DNA of 64,000 nucleotides, from the NCBI RefSeq assembly GCF_030408675.1, contig NZ_CP047200.1, positions 1,798,001 through 1,862,000 of the forward strand. The letters are read 5' to 3'. The DNA comes from Corynebacterium durum (GTDB taxonomy: Bacteria; Actinomycetota; Actinomycetes; Mycobacteriales; Mycobacteriaceae). The translations under genes were made by a program, and so were the position numbers. Numbering within the stretch: position 1 is the stretch's first letter; the number at the start of each line of letters is the position of its first letter. Shown one piece after another: positions 28,563-39,286 of the stretch. Below the pieces are notes generated by a model, which searched no databases, had not been told where the DNA came from, and saw nothing but the letters and a program-made list of their open reading frames with translations.

Positions 28563-31166
28563 CTACTCGCTGTAGTATTTCACCAGACCCAGCTCGGCCG
28601 GGGAAACCAACAATTCATGGTTCGGAACGACGCGAATGGTGTACCCAAACTCGCCGGGTACATCGCTGCCGATTTCCACTTCATAGCGGCCTTTGCCGGA
28701 ACTGTCTTTCATATCGAAAATCAGCGACGGCTGCACTAATTCCTCAGGATTCTCCGGATCTGAAATACCAATGATGGCCTGCACCAGCACATCCTTGCCC
28801 GCGAGGTCACCCAGGCTCACATCAACGGACAGTCGGATCGGGTCACCCGCAAGTGTCTCACCGGCGTTCGGCGCAGCTTCGCCGTTACACATCAGGTTGG
28901 ACAGCTGAATGCTGTCCCACCCTTCTTGAACGCGCTTGGTCCACTGGACGTACTCCTGAGCAACCTTAGGACTTGCGGTTACCCGGCGGGCACCCTCATC
29001 GGCGGGACGGTAGTACCCTTCCACGTAATCGCGCAGCATGCGGGTGGAAGTGACCATTGGTGAAAGGTCCACCAGGGAACGACGCACCCACTGCAGCCAT
29101 TCACGAGGCAGGCCATCGGCATCGCGGTCGTAGAACTTCGGCGCGATCTCGTGCTCAATCAGGTCGTACAGGGCCTGCGCTTCCAGGTGGTCGCGGTAGT
29201 CCGTGTCGTGGGATTCCACGGTGGGGATAGTCCAGCCGTGGTCTTCTTGCGGCATTTCGTCCCACCAGCCGTCGGAAATGGAGAGGGTGAGACAGCCGTT
29301 CATCACAGCCTTCATACCAGAGGTGCCGGAGGCTTCTTGCGGGCGGATGGGGTTGTTCAACCAAATATCCGCGCCGGAGATGAGGTAGCCAGCCAGTTCG
29401 ATGTCGTAATCGGGCAGGAACAGGAAGCGGTCGCGCAGACCCGCGTCGTCGGCAAAGCGCACGATCTCCTGCATGAGTTTCTTGCCGCCCATGTCGTGGG
29501 GGTGGGCTTTACCTGCAATAATGAACTGCACGGGGCGCTCTTCGTTGAGCAGGATGCTGCGCAGACGCTGCGGGTCACGCAGCATCAGGGTCAGGCGCTT
29601 GTAGGTGGACACGCGACGTGCGAAACCAATGGTCAGGGTGTTCGGATCGAGTACGCGCTTGGTCCAGTGCAGCTGCGCATCGGGCAGGCCACGGTGTGCC
29701 CAGGAATCATGCACAGACTCGCGGGCCACGTTCACCAGGTCGGCGCGTAGCTTGTTGCGAGCCTCCCACAAGGTTTCATCGTTCACGGCATCCGGGAAGT
29801 CCCAGCTGTCTGCCACGGCAAGGTCAGCATTGCCGGAGACCTTCTCAATAATGCTCATCATCTCTGGCTTCACCCAGGTGGGTAGGTGCACACCGTTAGT
29901 GACGGACCCAATCGGCACTTCCTCGTCGACGTAGCCGGGGTACAGGCTGGCGAACATCTCACGCGATACTTCACCGTGCAGCTTAGCGACGCCGTTCGCA
30001 TGCTGTGACAGCCGCAGGCCCATGTGGGCCATGTTGAAGCGATTCGGGTCTGACTCCACACCCAGTTTGATGGCTTCTTCGATGGGGACGTTCGGACACA
30101 GGTGGCGAGATTCCTCATTACCTGCACCCAGGTAGCGGCGGACCAGCTCAATATCAAAGCGGTCAATACCAGCGGGAACGGGGGTGTGGGTGGTGAAGAT
30201 GTTGGTGGCGCGGACCTGAGCCAACGCGGCGTCGTAATCCAAGCCCTCGTTCATGCGTTCGCGGATACGCTCCAGGCCCAGGAAACCAGCGTGTCCCTCA
30301 TTCAAGTGGGCAACGCGCGGACGTGCCAGGCCACGGGCATCGCAGAAAGCGTTGACGGCGCGCACGCCGCCAACACCTAGCACCAGTTCCTGCTTGATGC
30401 GGTGTTCCGAGTCGCCGCCGTACAGACGGTCGGTCACATCCCGCAGGTCAACGGGGTTTTCTTCAATGTTGGTATCCAGAAGCAGCAGCGGCACGCGGCC
30501 AACCTCAGCCACCCACAACGCAATCACAATGTCACGGTGGTCAGGGAAGGCAACGGTGACGGTGATCTGCTTGCCGTCTTTACCCAGGACTGGCGACACG
30601 GGAAGATCGCGAGGATCGTGATACTCGTAGTTTTCTTCCTGCCAGCCATCGCCGGACAGAGACTGCGAGAAATAGCCGTAGGAGTACAAAAGACCCACAC
30701 CGATCAGCGGAATACCTAGGTCAGAGGCGGATTTCATGTGATCACCCGCGAGCACGCCCAGGCCGCCCGAGTAAATCGGCAGGGTGGGGTCAATGCCAAA
30801 CTCCATTGAGAAGTACGCGGCGATGGGGTCGGTGGAGCTGCGGCCTGTGCCGCTGTTCTGTTTGCTGTAGGTCTTTTGGAACCACAAGGGTTCCTGCAGG
30901 TAGTGGTCGAGATTGTCGGCTTCCTTGCGGACATTACCGAGGAAGCCGTCATCGGCGGCGAGTTCACGGAGGCGGTCCACATGCACGCGCTGGAGCAGTT
31001 CCTTGGGGTTATCCCCCAACGCATCCCACAACTCAGGGTCGATGCTACGGAACAGTTCGCGAGTCTCGGGGCGCCATGACCACCGCAAGTTGAGCGCCAG
31101 ACGCCACAACGGACGCAGCGCTGATGGAATATTATGTGCTACTTTTACAGTGCCGGAAGATTTCAC
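28563..31166 (-). CDS. glgP: Alpha-glucan (glycogen) phosphorylase
   Basis: Pyridoxal-phosphate enzyme that releases glucose-1-phosphate from glycogen or maltodextrin. The product is 867 aa with an N-terminal DUF3417 region (PLWRLALNLRWSWRPETRELF) as in actinobacterial GlgP, then SMEFGIDPTLPIYSGGLGVLAGDH and the PLP-lysine segment EASGTSGMKAVMNG. The C-terminal 120 residues form a beta-rich extension. The start is GTG 31166; a TAAATT box lies about 8 bp upstream, so the mRNA may be leaderless. It lies downstream of pyk, separated by a long structured repeat. A glgX debranching gene occurs elsewhere in the window, so both ends of glycogen breakdown are represented. Confidence 0.95.
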   Translation of the reverse strand: MKSSGTVKVAHNIPSALRPLWRLALNLRWSWRPETRELFRSIDPELWDALGDNPKELLQRVHVDRLRELAADDGFLGNVRKEADNLDHYLQEPLWFQKTYSKQNSGTGRSSTDPIAAYFSMEFGIDPTLPIYSGGLGVLAGDHMKSASDLGIPLIGVGLLYSYGYFSQSLSGDGWQEENYEYHDPRDLPVSPVLGKDGKQITVTVAFPDHRDIVIALWVAEVGRVPLLLLDTNIEENPVDLRDVTDRLYGGDSEHRIKQELVLGVGGVRAVNAFCDARGLARPRVAHLNEGHAGFLGLERIRERMNEGLDYDAALAQVRATNIFTTHTPVPAGIDRFDIELVRRYLGAGNEESRHLCPNVPIEEAIKLGVESDPNRFNMAHMGLRLSQHANGVAKLHGEVSREMFASLYPGYVDEEVPIGSVTNGVHLPTWVKPEMMSIIEKVSGNADLAVADSWDFPDAVNDETLWEARNKLRADLVNVARESVHDSWAHRGLPDAQLHWTKRVLDPNTLTIGFARRVSTYKRLTLMLRDPQRLRSILLNEERPVQFIIAGKAHPHDMGGKKLMQEIVRFADDAGLRDRFLFLPDYDIELAGYLISGADIWLNNPIRPQEASGTSGMKAVMNGCLTLSISDGWWDEMPQEDHGWTIPTVESHDTDYRDHLEAQALYDLIEHEIAPKFYDRDADGLPREWLQWVRRSLVDLSPMVTSTRMLRDYVEGYYRPADEGARRVTASPKVAQEYVQWTKRVQEGWDSIQLSNLMCNGEAAPNAGETLAGDPIRLSVDVSLGDLAGKDVLVQAIIGISDPENPEELVQPSLIFDMKDSSGKGRYEVEIGSDVPGEFGYTIRVVPNHELLVSPAELGLVKYYSE

Positions 31167-31234
31167 CCCTCTAATTTATCCAATTCAGTCCCCCGATGCC
31201 ACTTAATAAAAACCTCTCGACGTGAGAAATATCA

Positions 31235-31287
31235 AATCGGCCCATCTTCACTGTTGTGGTGGTTATTACCACAAAGATGGACCGATT
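31235..31287. terminator. Long imperfect hairpin between pyk and glgP
   Basis: Nested arms: AATCGG/CCGATT (31235-31240 with 31282-31287), CCATCT/AGATGG (31242-31247 with 31275-31280) and TTGTGGT/ACCACAA (31254-31260 with 31268-31274). It lies 50 bp downstream of the pyk stop. The reverse strand continues TTTGATATTT, so it may be the pyk terminator, but the structure is longer than needed for that. Confidence 0.6.
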
Positions 31288-31336
31288 CTACTTTGTGCAG
31301 TGATCAACGAAGATCACGTGAATACCAGCGGAATTT

Positions 31337-32848
31337 TTACCTCTTCTTTACCGCAGGCTTAGCCTTTTTGGACTCTTTCTTCGCCGTTTCTTTAGTGGTC
31401 TTATTTAAATCCTCTTTCACATTCCTGTGAAGATCTTCACCCAGTGGGTGAACGTGAATCATGTTGGTATTACCGGTCACTCCGGGAGGAGTACCGGCAA
31501 CAACAACCATCATGTCGTCGCGGTTGTACTCATCCATGGCCAGCAATGCCTCATCAATTTCGCGCATCATCGAGTCGGTGCTATCCACCACCGGGCACAG
31601 GAACGTCTGCGCACCCCACGTCAGGGCGAGCTGCGAACGCACCTCCTGGTTTGGGGTGAACACCAGCAGCGGAAGATGAGTGTGCAGGCGGGCCACTCGC
31701 CGGGCGGTATCGCCAGAGGTGGTGAACGCAACAAGGGCTTTGGCGTTCAGGCGCTCCGCAATATCGCGGGCGGAGTAGGAGATCACGCCGCGCTTGGTGC
31801 GCGGCATGTGGGACAGCTGCGGGACTTCACCGTCGGCCTCTGCGGACTTGACGATGCGGGACATGGTGGACACCACGTTCTGCGGGTCGCGGCCCACGGA
31901 GGTTTCGCCGGAGAGCATCACGGCGTCGGCACCGTCGAGCACGGCGTTAGCCACGTCGGAGGCTTCGGCGCGAGTCGGGCGGGAGTTTTCAATCATGGAG
32001 TCCAGCATCTGGGTGGCCACGATCACCGGCTTGGCGTTTTCACGCGCGATCTGGATGGCGCGCTTTTGAACCAGCGGAACTTCCTCCAGCGGAACTTCCA
32101 CACCGAGGTCGCCACGGGCGACCATGATGCCGTCGAAGGCCAGGATGATGGATTCCAGCGCATCCACGGCTTCCGGCTTCTCCAGCTTGGCGATCACAGG
32201 GACGCGACGCTTCTCTTCATCCATGACCTGGTGCACTAGTTCCACGTCCGCCGGGGAGCGAACGAAGGACAGCGCCACCATGTCCACGCCGAGTTTCAGC
32301 GCGAAGCGGAGGTCTTCAATGTCTTTTTCACTGAGGGCCGGGACGGAAACATCCATCCCCGGCAGGGACACGCCCTTGTTGTTGGAGACGGGGCCGCCTT
32401 CCACAACCTTGCAGACCACATCGTTGCCGTCTACTTCAACGCAGACGAGGCCAACTTTGCCATCGTCCACGAGCAGGCGGTCGCCGGGCTTGGCGTCTTT
32501 GGCCAGCCCTTTGTAGGTGGTGGACACGCGGTCATGGGTACCGGGGACGTCATCAACGGTGATGCGAACAATCTCACCATCGTTCCAGTAGGCTTCCCCA
32601 TCGACGAAGCGCCCCAGGCGGATCTTTGGCCCCTGCAAGTCTGCAAGGATGCCTACGGCGCGACCGGTCTCGTCGGTTGCTTCACGAACCCATTCGTAGT
32701 TTTGCTCATGATCTTTATGGTCGCCATGAGAGAAGTTCATCCGGGCGACGTCCATGCCGGCTTCCACAAGACCGAGGATTCCCTCTTTGCTTGCGACGGC
32801 TGGACCCAGCGTACACACAATTTTTGTTCGTCTATCCACGCCTCCCAC
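31337..32848 (-). CDS. pyk: Pyruvate kinase
   Basis: Last step of glycolysis, phosphoenolpyruvate plus ADP to pyruvate plus ATP. Conserved blocks are RRTKIVCTLGPAV, ARMNFSHGDH, DLQGPKIRLG, VIAKLEKPEAVD, GIMVARGDLGVE and KPVIVATQMLDSM. I choose GTG 32848 (product MGGVDRRTK..., 503 aa), because the C. glutamicum enzyme starts near this residue and AAAGG lies upstream; the frame runs to 32878. A lysine-rich tail of about 30 residues follows the usual C-terminus (KETAKKESKKAKPAVKKR), longer than in C. glutamicum as I remember it. lgt lies directly upstream. Confidence 0.96.
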   Translation of the reverse strand: MGGVDRRTKIVCTLGPAVASKEGILGLVEAGMDVARMNFSHGDHKDHEQNYEWVREATDETGRAVGILADLQGPKIRLGRFVDGEAYWNDGEIVRITVDDVPGTHDRVSTTYKGLAKDAKPGDRLLVDDGKVGLVCVEVDGNDVVCKVVEGGPVSNNKGVSLPGMDVSVPALSEKDIEDLRFALKLGVDMVALSFVRSPADVELVHQVMDEEKRRVPVIAKLEKPEAVDALESIILAFDGIMVARGDLGVEVPLEEVPLVQKRAIQIARENAKPVIVATQMLDSMIENSRPTRAEASDVANAVLDGADAVMLSGETSVGRDPQNVVSTMSRIVKSAEADGEVPQLSHMPRTKRGVISYSARDIAERLNAKALVAFTTSGDTARRVARLHTHLPLLVFTPNQEVRSQLALTWGAQTFLCPVVDSTDSMMREIDEALLAMDEYNRDDMMVVVAGTPPGVTGNTNMIHVHPLGEDLHRNVKEDLNKTTKETAKKESKKAKPAVKKR

Positions 32849-33030
32849 CCTAACCACCTTTGGCCCCACAAGCCACACAGAAACGCCCGCTGAGGGGGAT
32901 AATAATCATGTTTGCCCACCAAACCCATGACCGAAAAACCACATCTTGGCGAAAATAAGCAGGGATAATCAAAAATAAACGGGCATAAAGATGGGATGCG
33001 CAGTGAGAATTCCGCCACACGCGATACTGG

Positions 33031-33903
33031 TCACACTGTGCTTGTATCGCCTGTAACGCCCGTATTCTTCTCCCCTCGTCGCCGGGTAATCACCAGATAC
33101 GCCACCCCCGCCAGCAGCACCACGGCCGACACGATGGTGTTCACACGTAACCCCAGGATGAGTGTTGCGGCGTCGGAACGCATCAGCTCAATCCAGAACC
33201 GACCGAGGGTGTACCCCACCACATACAGGGCAAACAGCCGCCCGCGATCCATGCGGAAGCGGCGATCCACCCACAACAACACCGCGCAAATCAACAGGTT
33301 CCACAACATCTCATAGAGGAAGGTGGGGTGCACCACCGCCAGCACCTCGCCGGTGGAATGCCCGGTCATGGGCGCAACCTTGCCCGCATCATCCACGCGG
33401 TTGTAAATCTCCAGGCCCCACGGCACGCTCGTGGGCCGACCATACAGCTCCTGGTTAAACCAGTTGCCCAGCCTGCCGATGGCCTGCGCGAGAATGATTC
33501 CGGGAGCTGCGGCGTCGGCAAGCGGGGCGAACGGCAGCTTTTTCACCCGCATCATCACCGCCACGGCCAGGGTGCCCAGCGTCACCGCGCCCCAAATGCC
33601 CAAACCACCGCTGGCGATGTTGAACACCTGCATGGGGTTGCAGTCGGAGCAAAAATACTGGTCACTGTCGGTGATCACGTGGTAGAGCCGCCCGCCGATA
33701 ATGCCAGCCGGAACCAGCACCAGCGTCGCATCCATCACCACTTCAGGGTCGCCGCCCCGCGCCACGTATCGACGCCGCGACAACCACACCGCCGCGATAA
33801 TGCCAGTGATGATGCACAGCGCGTAGGCGCGGATCGGAATCGGGCCGAGGTACCACACACCTTGCGGGGGTGACGGAATGAGGCTCAGATTTTCCACAAT
33901 CAC
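33031..33903 (-). CDS. lgt: Prolipoprotein diacylglyceryl transferase
   Basis: Integral membrane enzyme that transfers diacylglycerol to the lipobox cysteine of prolipoproteins. The product is 290 aa with about seven hydrophobic segments. Signature features are [22 protein letters not shown] and [16 protein letters not shown]. It starts at GTG 33903 (an in-frame GTG lies two codons later). Its substrates in this window include the lipobox proteins at 51326, 57867 and 24459. It is followed by pyk and preceded by the trpC-like gene. Confidence 0.95.
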   Translation of the reverse strand: MIVENLSLIPSPPQGVWYLGPIPIRAYALCIITGIIAAVWLSRRRYVARGGDPEVVMDATLVLVPAGIIGGRLYHVITDSDQYFCSDCNPMQVFNIASGGLGIWGAVTLGTLAVAVMMRVKKLPFAPLADAAAPGIILAQAIGRLGNWFNQELYGRPTSVPWGLEIYNRVDDAGKVAPMTGHSTGEVLAVVHPTFLYEMLWNLLICAVLLWVDRRFRMDRGRLFALYVVGYTLGRFWIELMRSDAATLILGLRVNTIVSAVVLLAGVAYLVITRRRGEKNTGVTGDTSTV

Positions 33904-33925
33904 AGCAGATATGCCTTTTCTGGAA

Positions 33926-34735
33926 CTAGTTCATAGAAGGGCAAGCCGGATGCTGCCCAGCGGCCACAAGTTTACGGCACGCCTCCCTGGGGTTCGCAGC
34001 CGTAACAAGCTCCTCCCCCACAATCACCGCATCTGCCCCCGCCCCCGCGTACCTCATCAAATCTGCCACCGTACGCACCCCCGACATAGCAACCCGAACA
34101 GTCCCCGACGGCAACCCGGGGGCAATCTCTGAAAACGTGTCACGATCTACCGTCATTGTGTGCGCATTGCGGGCGTTAATCCCCACCACGCGAGCCCCGG
34201 CACTGATCGCGCGGGTGGCGTCCTCAGTGGTGTGTACCTCCACCAGCGCCGTCATGCCCAACGACTCCACACGGTCCAACAACGATTCCAACCGAGACTG
34301 GTCCAGCACCGAAGCCACCAACGCCACCATGTCCGCCCCGAAATATCGGGCCTCGTGCACCTGGTACGGGTCAATAATCAAGTCCTTACACATCACCGGC
34401 ACCCCCACCGCCGATTTGACCACATCCAAATCCTGGAACGATCCGCCATAACCATGACGCCCCGTATGGCAACTGATGACCTGCGCGCCCCCCGCCTCGA
34501 ACTGCACAGCCACATCCTTAGGTGAATCAAACCATGCAATAGTGCCCTTCGCGGGTGTAGCACGCTTAATCTCCGCGATCACCCCACAACCACGTTGCAG
34601 CAGCGCACCCAAGGCGTCACGCGGCGGCGGCACAGATGCGGACAACGCCTTTATGTCCTGGAAGGACAGCCGCGCCTCACGGGCGTTGATGTCTGCCCGC
34701 ACTCCGGCCAGGAACTGGTCAAAAACTGTGGTCAT
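33926..34735 (-). CDS. Indole-3-glycerol phosphate synthase family protein (TrpC-like)
   Basis: TIM-barrel protein of 269 aa. Several synthase residues are kept: Glu and Lys in [13 protein letters not shown], Lys in [16 protein letters not shown], Glu in LVEVHTTED and Asn in INARNAHT. Two positions differ from the usual enzyme: the ESG motif is AMSGV (Glu replaced by Met), and the usual LTE segment reads ISCHTG. The gene sits among his genes and lgt rather than in a trp operon; corynebacteria carry a separate fused trpCF, as I recall. It may therefore be a paralogue with reduced or changed activity. ATG 34735 has GGGGTGAG upstream; the frame extends to 34759. Confidence 0.8.
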   Translation of the reverse strand: MTTVFDQFLAGVRADINAREARLSFQDIKALSASVPPPRDALGALLQRGCGVIAEIKRATPAKGTIAWFDSPKDVAVQFEAGGAQVISCHTGRHGYGGSFQDLDVVKSAVGVPVMCKDLIIDPYQVHEARYFGADMVALVASVLDQSRLESLLDRVESLGMTALVEVHTTEDATRAISAGARVVGINARNAHTMTVDRDTFSEIAPGLPSGTVRVAMSGVRTVADLMRYAGAGADAVIVGEELVTAANPREACRKLVAAGQHPACPSMN

Positions 34736-34880
34736 GGAACATCTCACCCCTTTACGCATTGGGCTTAGGCGACCTTGGCCGCATTTAACAACGTCGTGCT
34801 AATACGTTCCAGGCTATAGGCCACACCCGCCATTCATAAAATCAGGCCGCTGAAATCACAGATTATTATCTAATTTGCTA

Positions 34881-35558
34881 TCAGCTTGTGGGGGCGTCCT
34901 CGGAGGCGCTACCCGCCCCACCCGTCATGTCCGTCGGATCAATCCCCTCATCCAACGCATCCCACATCACCCGCCCCGATTCGGGGGCATCCGCCAAGTC
35001 CTCCTCCAGTTTCTCCCGGCGCGCGGCCTTCGTCTCATACTGGTTGCGCTTGGGCGTATCTTCACCTGGGCGCATGGCCACCACAATGCCGCCCACCAGC
35101 GCCACAGCGCAGCCCAGCAACGCCAACGACGGCCCAAGGGCGTTCACGTGCAGGTCAGTCACCTGCGCCCAGTCCGACAGGGTGGTGGGCGCGGAGGAAT
35201 TCTGGGTGGCCACGCCCGACGTGAGCAGACTTTTCGCCCGCGCCGGGTCGGGTTCGCCGGCAAGCAACCCCAGTGGTGCCCAGCTGGCGGCTGCCGCAGC
35301 CACCGCGCACACGATTCCCACCACGCGACGCCCCGTTTTCCGCAGCACCAGTGATGCCACGAACCCCGCCAGCAACAGGAGGCTGAGCGCCATGATCTCG
35401 GTGGACCATGTGGCTCCCACGAGGGGTTGGGTGCTTTCCCCGGATTTATCATCACTGGCTGTGACGTTGATCCAGGTCAGTCGGGACGACACCCACAGCA
35501 CCCCCGCCCCTACGGCAACAAAAGCTTTTGCCATGAATGAAATTCGTTTTTTGGTCAT
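34881..35558 (-). CDS. Trp-operon-associated actinobacterial membrane protein (TIGR02234-like)
   Basis: Membrane protein of 225 aa. Hydrophobic segments lie near residues 8-24, 55-72, 78-98 and 143-160. The N-terminal part FVAVGAGVLWVSSRLTWINV resembles the family recalled as trp-operon-associated or TIGR02234. The cytosolic tail is charged and acidic. The gene starts 4 bp after the hisI stop and lies before the trpC-like gene, as expected for this family. The function is unknown. Confidence 0.75.
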   Translation of the reverse strand: MTKKRISFMAKAFVAVGAGVLWVSSRLTWINVTASDDKSGESTQPLVGATWSTEIMALSLLLLAGFVASLVLRKTGRRVVGIVCAVAAAAASWAPLGLLAGEPDPARAKSLLTSGVATQNSSAPTTLSDWAQVTDLHVNALGPSLALLGCAVALVGGIVVAMRPGEDTPKRNQYETKAARREKLEEDLADAPESGRVMWDALDEGIDPTDMTGGAGSASEDAPTS

Positions 35559-35562
35559 AACA

Positions 35563-35931
35563 TCACCCCAACAGGTCCGCGTCGAAGCACGTGCGCGTCC
35601 CAGTGTGGCAGGCCGCGCCGGTTTGGTGCACCTCCATCAGCAGGGTATCCCCATCGCAATCCGCGCGAATACCTACCACTTCCTGCACATGACCGCTGGT
35701 CAGGCCCTTAATCCAGTATTCGTTGCGGGAGCGGGAAAAATAGGTGCCGCGTCTCGTTGCCAGACTGTAGGCCAGGGCATGCTGGTCCATCCATGCCATC
35801 ATGAGCACTTCTTTGGTGCCCGCAGCTTGGACAATGACTGGTATGAGGCCAGCGTCGTTGAAGCGCAGGCGCTGCGCGATCGTGGGGTCCAGTTCGTAGG
35901 TACTGGGATCATCGGGCGTCTGTGAGCTCAT
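35563..35931 (-). CDS. hisI: Phosphoribosyl-AMP cyclohydrolase
   Basis: Third step of histidine biosynthesis, hydrolysing PR-AMP to ProFAR. The product is 122 aa from ATG 35931 ([10 protein letters not shown]). The catalytic zinc/magnesium motif [13 protein letters not shown] and the [14 protein letters not shown] block are intact. The open frame extends far upstream inside hisF but is not coding there. ATGA overlap with the hisF stop shows translational coupling. Confidence 0.96.
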   Translation of the reverse strand: MSSQTPDDPSTYELDPTIAQRLRFNDAGLIPVIVQAAGTKEVLMMAWMDQHALAYSLATRRGTYFSRSRNEYWIKGLTSGHVQEVVGIRADCDGDTLLMEVHQTGAACHTGTRTCFDADLLG

Positions 35932-36707
35932 AGTCGGACCTCGTATCCTGCGTTGGCGATGGCGTGTTTGCAGTCGGTGATGGCTACTTCCCCGAAGTGG
36001 AAGATGGTGGCCGCGAGGGCGGCGTCGGCACCCGCAGCCACGGCGGGCGGGAAATGCTCCACTGCGCCCGCGCCCCCGGAGGCAATGATGGGCAGGTGCA
36101 CGGCTTCCCGGACTTTGCGAATCAGTTCCAGGTCGAAGCCTTCTTTCGTGCCGTCGCCGTCCATGGAGTTCAGAAGGATCTCCCCCACGCCCAGTTCCTG
36201 GCCGGTGCGGGCCCACTCGATGGCGTCGATGCCTGCGGAGCGGGAACCACCGTGGGTGGTCACCTCGAAGCCGCTGGGCATGTCATCAGCGTCGGGTCCG
36301 GTGGCGCGGCGGGCGTCGACGCTCAGTACAATGCACTGCGCGCCGAAGCGTTCGCTGAGTTCCCGCAGCAGTTCTGGGCGGGCAATGGCGGAGGTGTTCA
36401 CGCTCACTTTATCCGCCCCGGCGCGCAGCAGCTGGTCCACGTCTTCCACGCTGCGCACCCCGCCGCCGACGGTGAGTGGAATGAACACCTGCTCGGCTGT
36501 GCGGCGCACCACGTCCAGCATGGTGCCGCGCCCCGCCTTGGAAGCCGAGACGTCGAGGAAAGTGAGTTCGTCGGCCCCCTCGGCGTCGTAACGCGCGGCG
36601 AGTTCCACCGGATCGCCCGCGTCGCGCAGGTTTTGGAAATTGACTCCCTTGACCACGCGGCCATTGTCCACGTCCAGGCAGGGGATGATGCGCACCGCAA
36701 CGCTCAC
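35928..36707 (-). CDS. hisF: Imidazole glycerol phosphate synthase cyclase subunit
   Basis: Cyclase half of the HisHF complex; it forms imidazole-glycerol phosphate and AICAR from PRFAR. The product is 259 aa, TIM barrel. It begins with [17 protein letters not shown], with the catalytic Asp of DVD; a second catalytic Asp lies in [16 protein letters not shown] start with AAGGAG upstream. Overlaps hisI by 4 bp and lies 27 bp after impA. Confidence 0.97.
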   Translation of the reverse strand: MSVAVRIIPCLDVDNGRVVKGVNFQNLRDAGDPVELAARYDAEGADELTFLDVSASKAGRGTMLDVVRRTAEQVFIPLTVGGGVRSVEDVDQLLRAGADKVSVNTSAIARPELLRELSERFGAQCIVLSVDARRATGPDADDMPSGFEVTTHGGSRSAGIDAIEWARTGQELGVGEILLNSMDGDGTKEGFDLELIRKVREAVHLPIIASGGAGAVEHFPPAVAAGADAALAATIFHFGEVAITDCKHAIANAGYEVRL

Positions 36708-36734
36708 GAGACAGCGCTCCTTACATAGAAAGGC

Positions 36735-37526
36735 TTAACCAGACTGTTCAATCGTACTCATCAGGGCGTGGTGCACCAGCGGGGTGCCCGCGATCACGCC
36801 GTGCGAGCGCGGGCCCCAGGTGTTGCCGTCCAGGTCGGTGACCACGCCACCCGCTGAACGCACCAACAGCACCCCGGCGGCGTTGTCCCACACGTGTGGG
36901 CTGAAGCTAATCGATCCACCAAACGTGCCTAGGGCGGTAAAGGCCAAGTCCACACCCACCGACCCCGTCACCCGCAGCCGCGGATACAGGTCCGCCAGCA
37001 TGCGCATGAGCGCCTGCCTACGCATCGTGGGGAACCGGGAATCCACCGCCGACACAATCGAACCGAACCCCACCTGAGCCACCAGCGGCGACGACTCCTC
37101 CAGAGTTTTTTGCGCCACGCCATTGACATACAGCGGCGAACCATGCACCGCCGTGAGCCGTTTGCCCAGCATGGGAAGGGAAATCACTCCCACCACCGGC
37201 GTGCCGTAGTGCAGCAGGCTCACAATGGTGGAACACATGGGGTTACCCGCCGAAAAGTTCGATGTCCCATCCACCGGGTCCACCACCCACACCGTGTCTT
37301 CGTCCAGGCTGCCGCCGCCTTCCTCCCCGAAGACCGGCAGGCCCGTCCTTTCTGCCAGGGTCTCACGGACGCGCTGCTCAATCTTCATGTCGGTTTCCGT
37401 GGCGAAATCCCCCACGCCCTTAGTAATCATCGGCTCCGCGCCAATGCTTGACCGGAACACCCGCTCCGCGTCACCCACCACCGCCTCGGCGACGGCCAGC
37501 AGCTCCCTGGTCCACATGTCGGTCAC
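36735..37526 (-). CDS. impA: Inositol monophosphatase family protein (ImpA)
   Basis: Mg-dependent phosphatase of 263 aa. Metal-binding motifs are [23 protein letters not shown] and [16 protein letters not shown]. It lies between hisA and hisF, as impA does in C. glutamicum from memory; a histidinol-phosphatase role is possible but not shown. The start is GTG 37526, overlapping the hisA stop (GTGA), with an ATG three codons later as an alternative. Confidence 0.88.
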   Translation of the reverse strand: MTDMWTRELLAVAEAVVGDAERVFRSSIGAEPMITKGVGDFATETDMKIEQRVRETLAERTGLPVFGEEGGGSLDEDTVWVVDPVDGTSNFSAGNPMCSTIVSLLHYGTPVVGVISLPMLGKRLTAVHGSPLYVNGVAQKTLEESSPLVAQVGFGSIVSAVDSRFPTMRRQALMRMLADLYPRLRVTGSVGVDLAFTALGTFGGSISFSPHVWDNAAGVLLVRSAGGVVTDLDGNTWGPRSHGVIAGTPLVHHALMSTIEQSG

Positions 37527-38278
37527 CGAGGCTTCATCACTTCTACAGAATCCACAGCCTTCAATGCCTCAGCCAGGGTGAACCTGCCCTCGTACAGAGC
37601 CTTACCGATAATCACCGAATCAATCCCCTCCTCCACAAACTGCGCAATATCCACCACATCCTGCAGCTTAGCGACGCCGCCCGATGCCACAATCGGCGCA
37701 TCCGTCGCCGCCGCCACCTCCCGCAGCAAGTCAATATTAGGGCCATCCAACGTGCCGTCCTTAGACACATCCGTGACCACGAAACGTGAACATCCCTGCG
37801 CATCCAAGCGCTCTAGGATTTCCCACAAATCCCCGCCGTCGGACACCCAGCCGTTGCCTTTAGCGCGCCACTCCCCGTTTTCTTCACGCACATCCAAACC
37901 AACCGCGATGCGGTCGCCGAAGCGTTCAATTGCGCGCCTGCACCAGTCGGGATTCTCCAACGCTGCGGTGCCGATATTCACGCGCCGCGCGCCCGTGGCA
38001 AGTGCGCGCTCCAGGGAAGCATCATCACGAATGCCGCCGGTGAGCTCCACGTTAATATCCAGTGCGCCCACCACCTCGGCCATGAGCTGATAATTAGAAC
38101 CCCGGTTAAACGCCGCATCCAGATCCACGAAATGCAGCCACTGTGCCCCCTGCTCCTGCCAATTCAACGCGGCTTCAAGGGGAGTTCCGTACACTTTCTC
38201 ACTCCCCGCCGCGCCTTGGTGCAATCGCACAGCCTTACCATCAACGACATCAACAGCGGGAAGAAGTGTGAGACTCAT
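37523..38278 (-). CDS. hisA: ProFAR isomerase (HisA)
   Basis: Isomerises ProFAR to PRFAR in histidine biosynthesis. The product is 251 aa, TIM barrel, starting [19 protein letters not shown] with the catalytic Asp. The second catalytic Asp is in [14 protein letters not shown]. Corynebacterium is expected to use a HisA-like enzyme; a PriA-like dual function cannot be excluded by eye. The ATG at 38278 is preferred; the open frame starts at 38323. 150 bp separate it from hisH. Confidence 0.95.
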   Translation of the reverse strand: MSLTLLPAVDVVDGKAVRLHQGAAGSEKVYGTPLEAALNWQEQGAQWLHFVDLDAAFNRGSNYQLMAEVVGALDINVELTGGIRDDASLERALATGARRVNIGTAALENPDWCRRAIERFGDRIAVGLDVREENGEWRAKGNGWVSDGGDLWEILERLDAQGCSRFVVTDVSKDGTLDGPNIDLLREVAAATDAPIVASGGVAKLQDVVDIAQFVEEGIDSVIIGKALYEGRFTLAEALKAVDSVEVMKPR

Positions 38279-38428
38279 AGGGGCAAGTCTAGCTGGTCGG
38301 TGAACCGCAGCGCTGAGGGTCACCCAATAGTGTGGTTCACATTGTGATCGATAAAAACGCTGTTCAAGTGGGGGCTGGGTGGGGCTTTGGGTTTTTAGAG
38401 GGCAGCTGTAACTGAGACTGTTTAAGGG

Positions 38429-39064
38429 CTACAGCGACCCCACCCAGTTCTCCAGCAGCTTCAACCCCATCTCCCCCGACTTTTCCGGGTGGAACTGCGT
38501 GGCCCACAACGGGCCGTTCTCCACGGCCGCCACGAACCGGTCCCCATAGTGCTGCGCCCACGTGACCAGCGGTGGCGTGGTCAGATCGTCCCCCTCAAAC
38601 ACCCAATCCCGCACGCCGTAGGAATGCACAAAATAGAAGCGATCAGTACTGCTGAATCCCGCGAACATCTGCGAATTTTCCGGGGCATCCACCGTATTCC
38701 ACCCCATGTGCGGCAGCACCGAAGCGTGCAGACGCTCCACCACGCCCGGCCACTCCCCACAGCCCTGCGCATCAATGCCGTGCTCCACGCCATGCTCAAA
38801 CAGCACCTGCATGCCCACGCAAATCCCCATGACGGGCCGACCACCAGCCAAACGCTCCCCGATCAGGCGCGGACCATTCACAGCACGCAGCCCATCCATA
38901 CACGCCGCAAACGCCCCCACGCCGGGAACAAGCAGGCCATCGGCGGCGAGAACCGTCTGAGGATCACTGGCCACCGTGACCTCAGCCCCCACGCGTTCCA
39001 CCGCGCGCTGCGCTGAACGAAGGTTGCCAGATCCGTAATCAAGAAGCGCCACTGTTTTAGCCAT
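38429..39064 (-). CDS. hisH: Imidazole glycerol phosphate synthase glutaminase subunit
   Basis: Class-I glutamine amidotransferase that feeds ammonia to HisF. The product is 211 aa. The nucleophile cysteine lies in [13 protein letters not shown] and the His/Glu pair in FHPEKSG. ATG 39064 ([17 protein letters not shown]) is the family start; the frame opens earlier at 39103. Upstream of it the histidine locus is interrupted by the island that ends near 46850. Confidence 0.96.
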   Translation of the reverse strand: MAKTVALLDYGSGNLRSAQRAVERVGAEVTVASDPQTVLAADGLLVPGVGAFAACMDGLRAVNGPRLIGERLAGGRPVMGICVGMQVLFEHGVEHGIDAQGCGEWPGVVERLHASVLPHMGWNTVDAPENSQMFAGFSSTDRFYFVHSYGVRDWVFEGDDLTTPPLVTWAQHYGDRFVAAVENGPLWATQFHPEKSGEMGLKLLENWVGSL

Positions 39065-39286
39065 AGTGCGAAGTCTAGCGCCTGCGTAACGACGCCCCGG
39101 CACTCGCCGTTGGCGGTAGGTTTAGGGCTCGATTCTGGGCGGGGTGAGTGTGAGCATGCACGAAGGCTGCCGTTACAGCAATCCCTCTCAAACAATCTCA
39201 GTATAGAGCTATCCACTTGTTGTGAGATTTATCGGATTCTCCCCACCCCATAAAAGGTAGAAGCATGGTGCTACAGCACTGCAAAG

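Noticed and set aside
31305..31322. GTGATC-N6-GATCAC inverted repeat after pyk
   Set aside because: Only 6-bp arms; too weak beside the much longer structure at 31235-31287.
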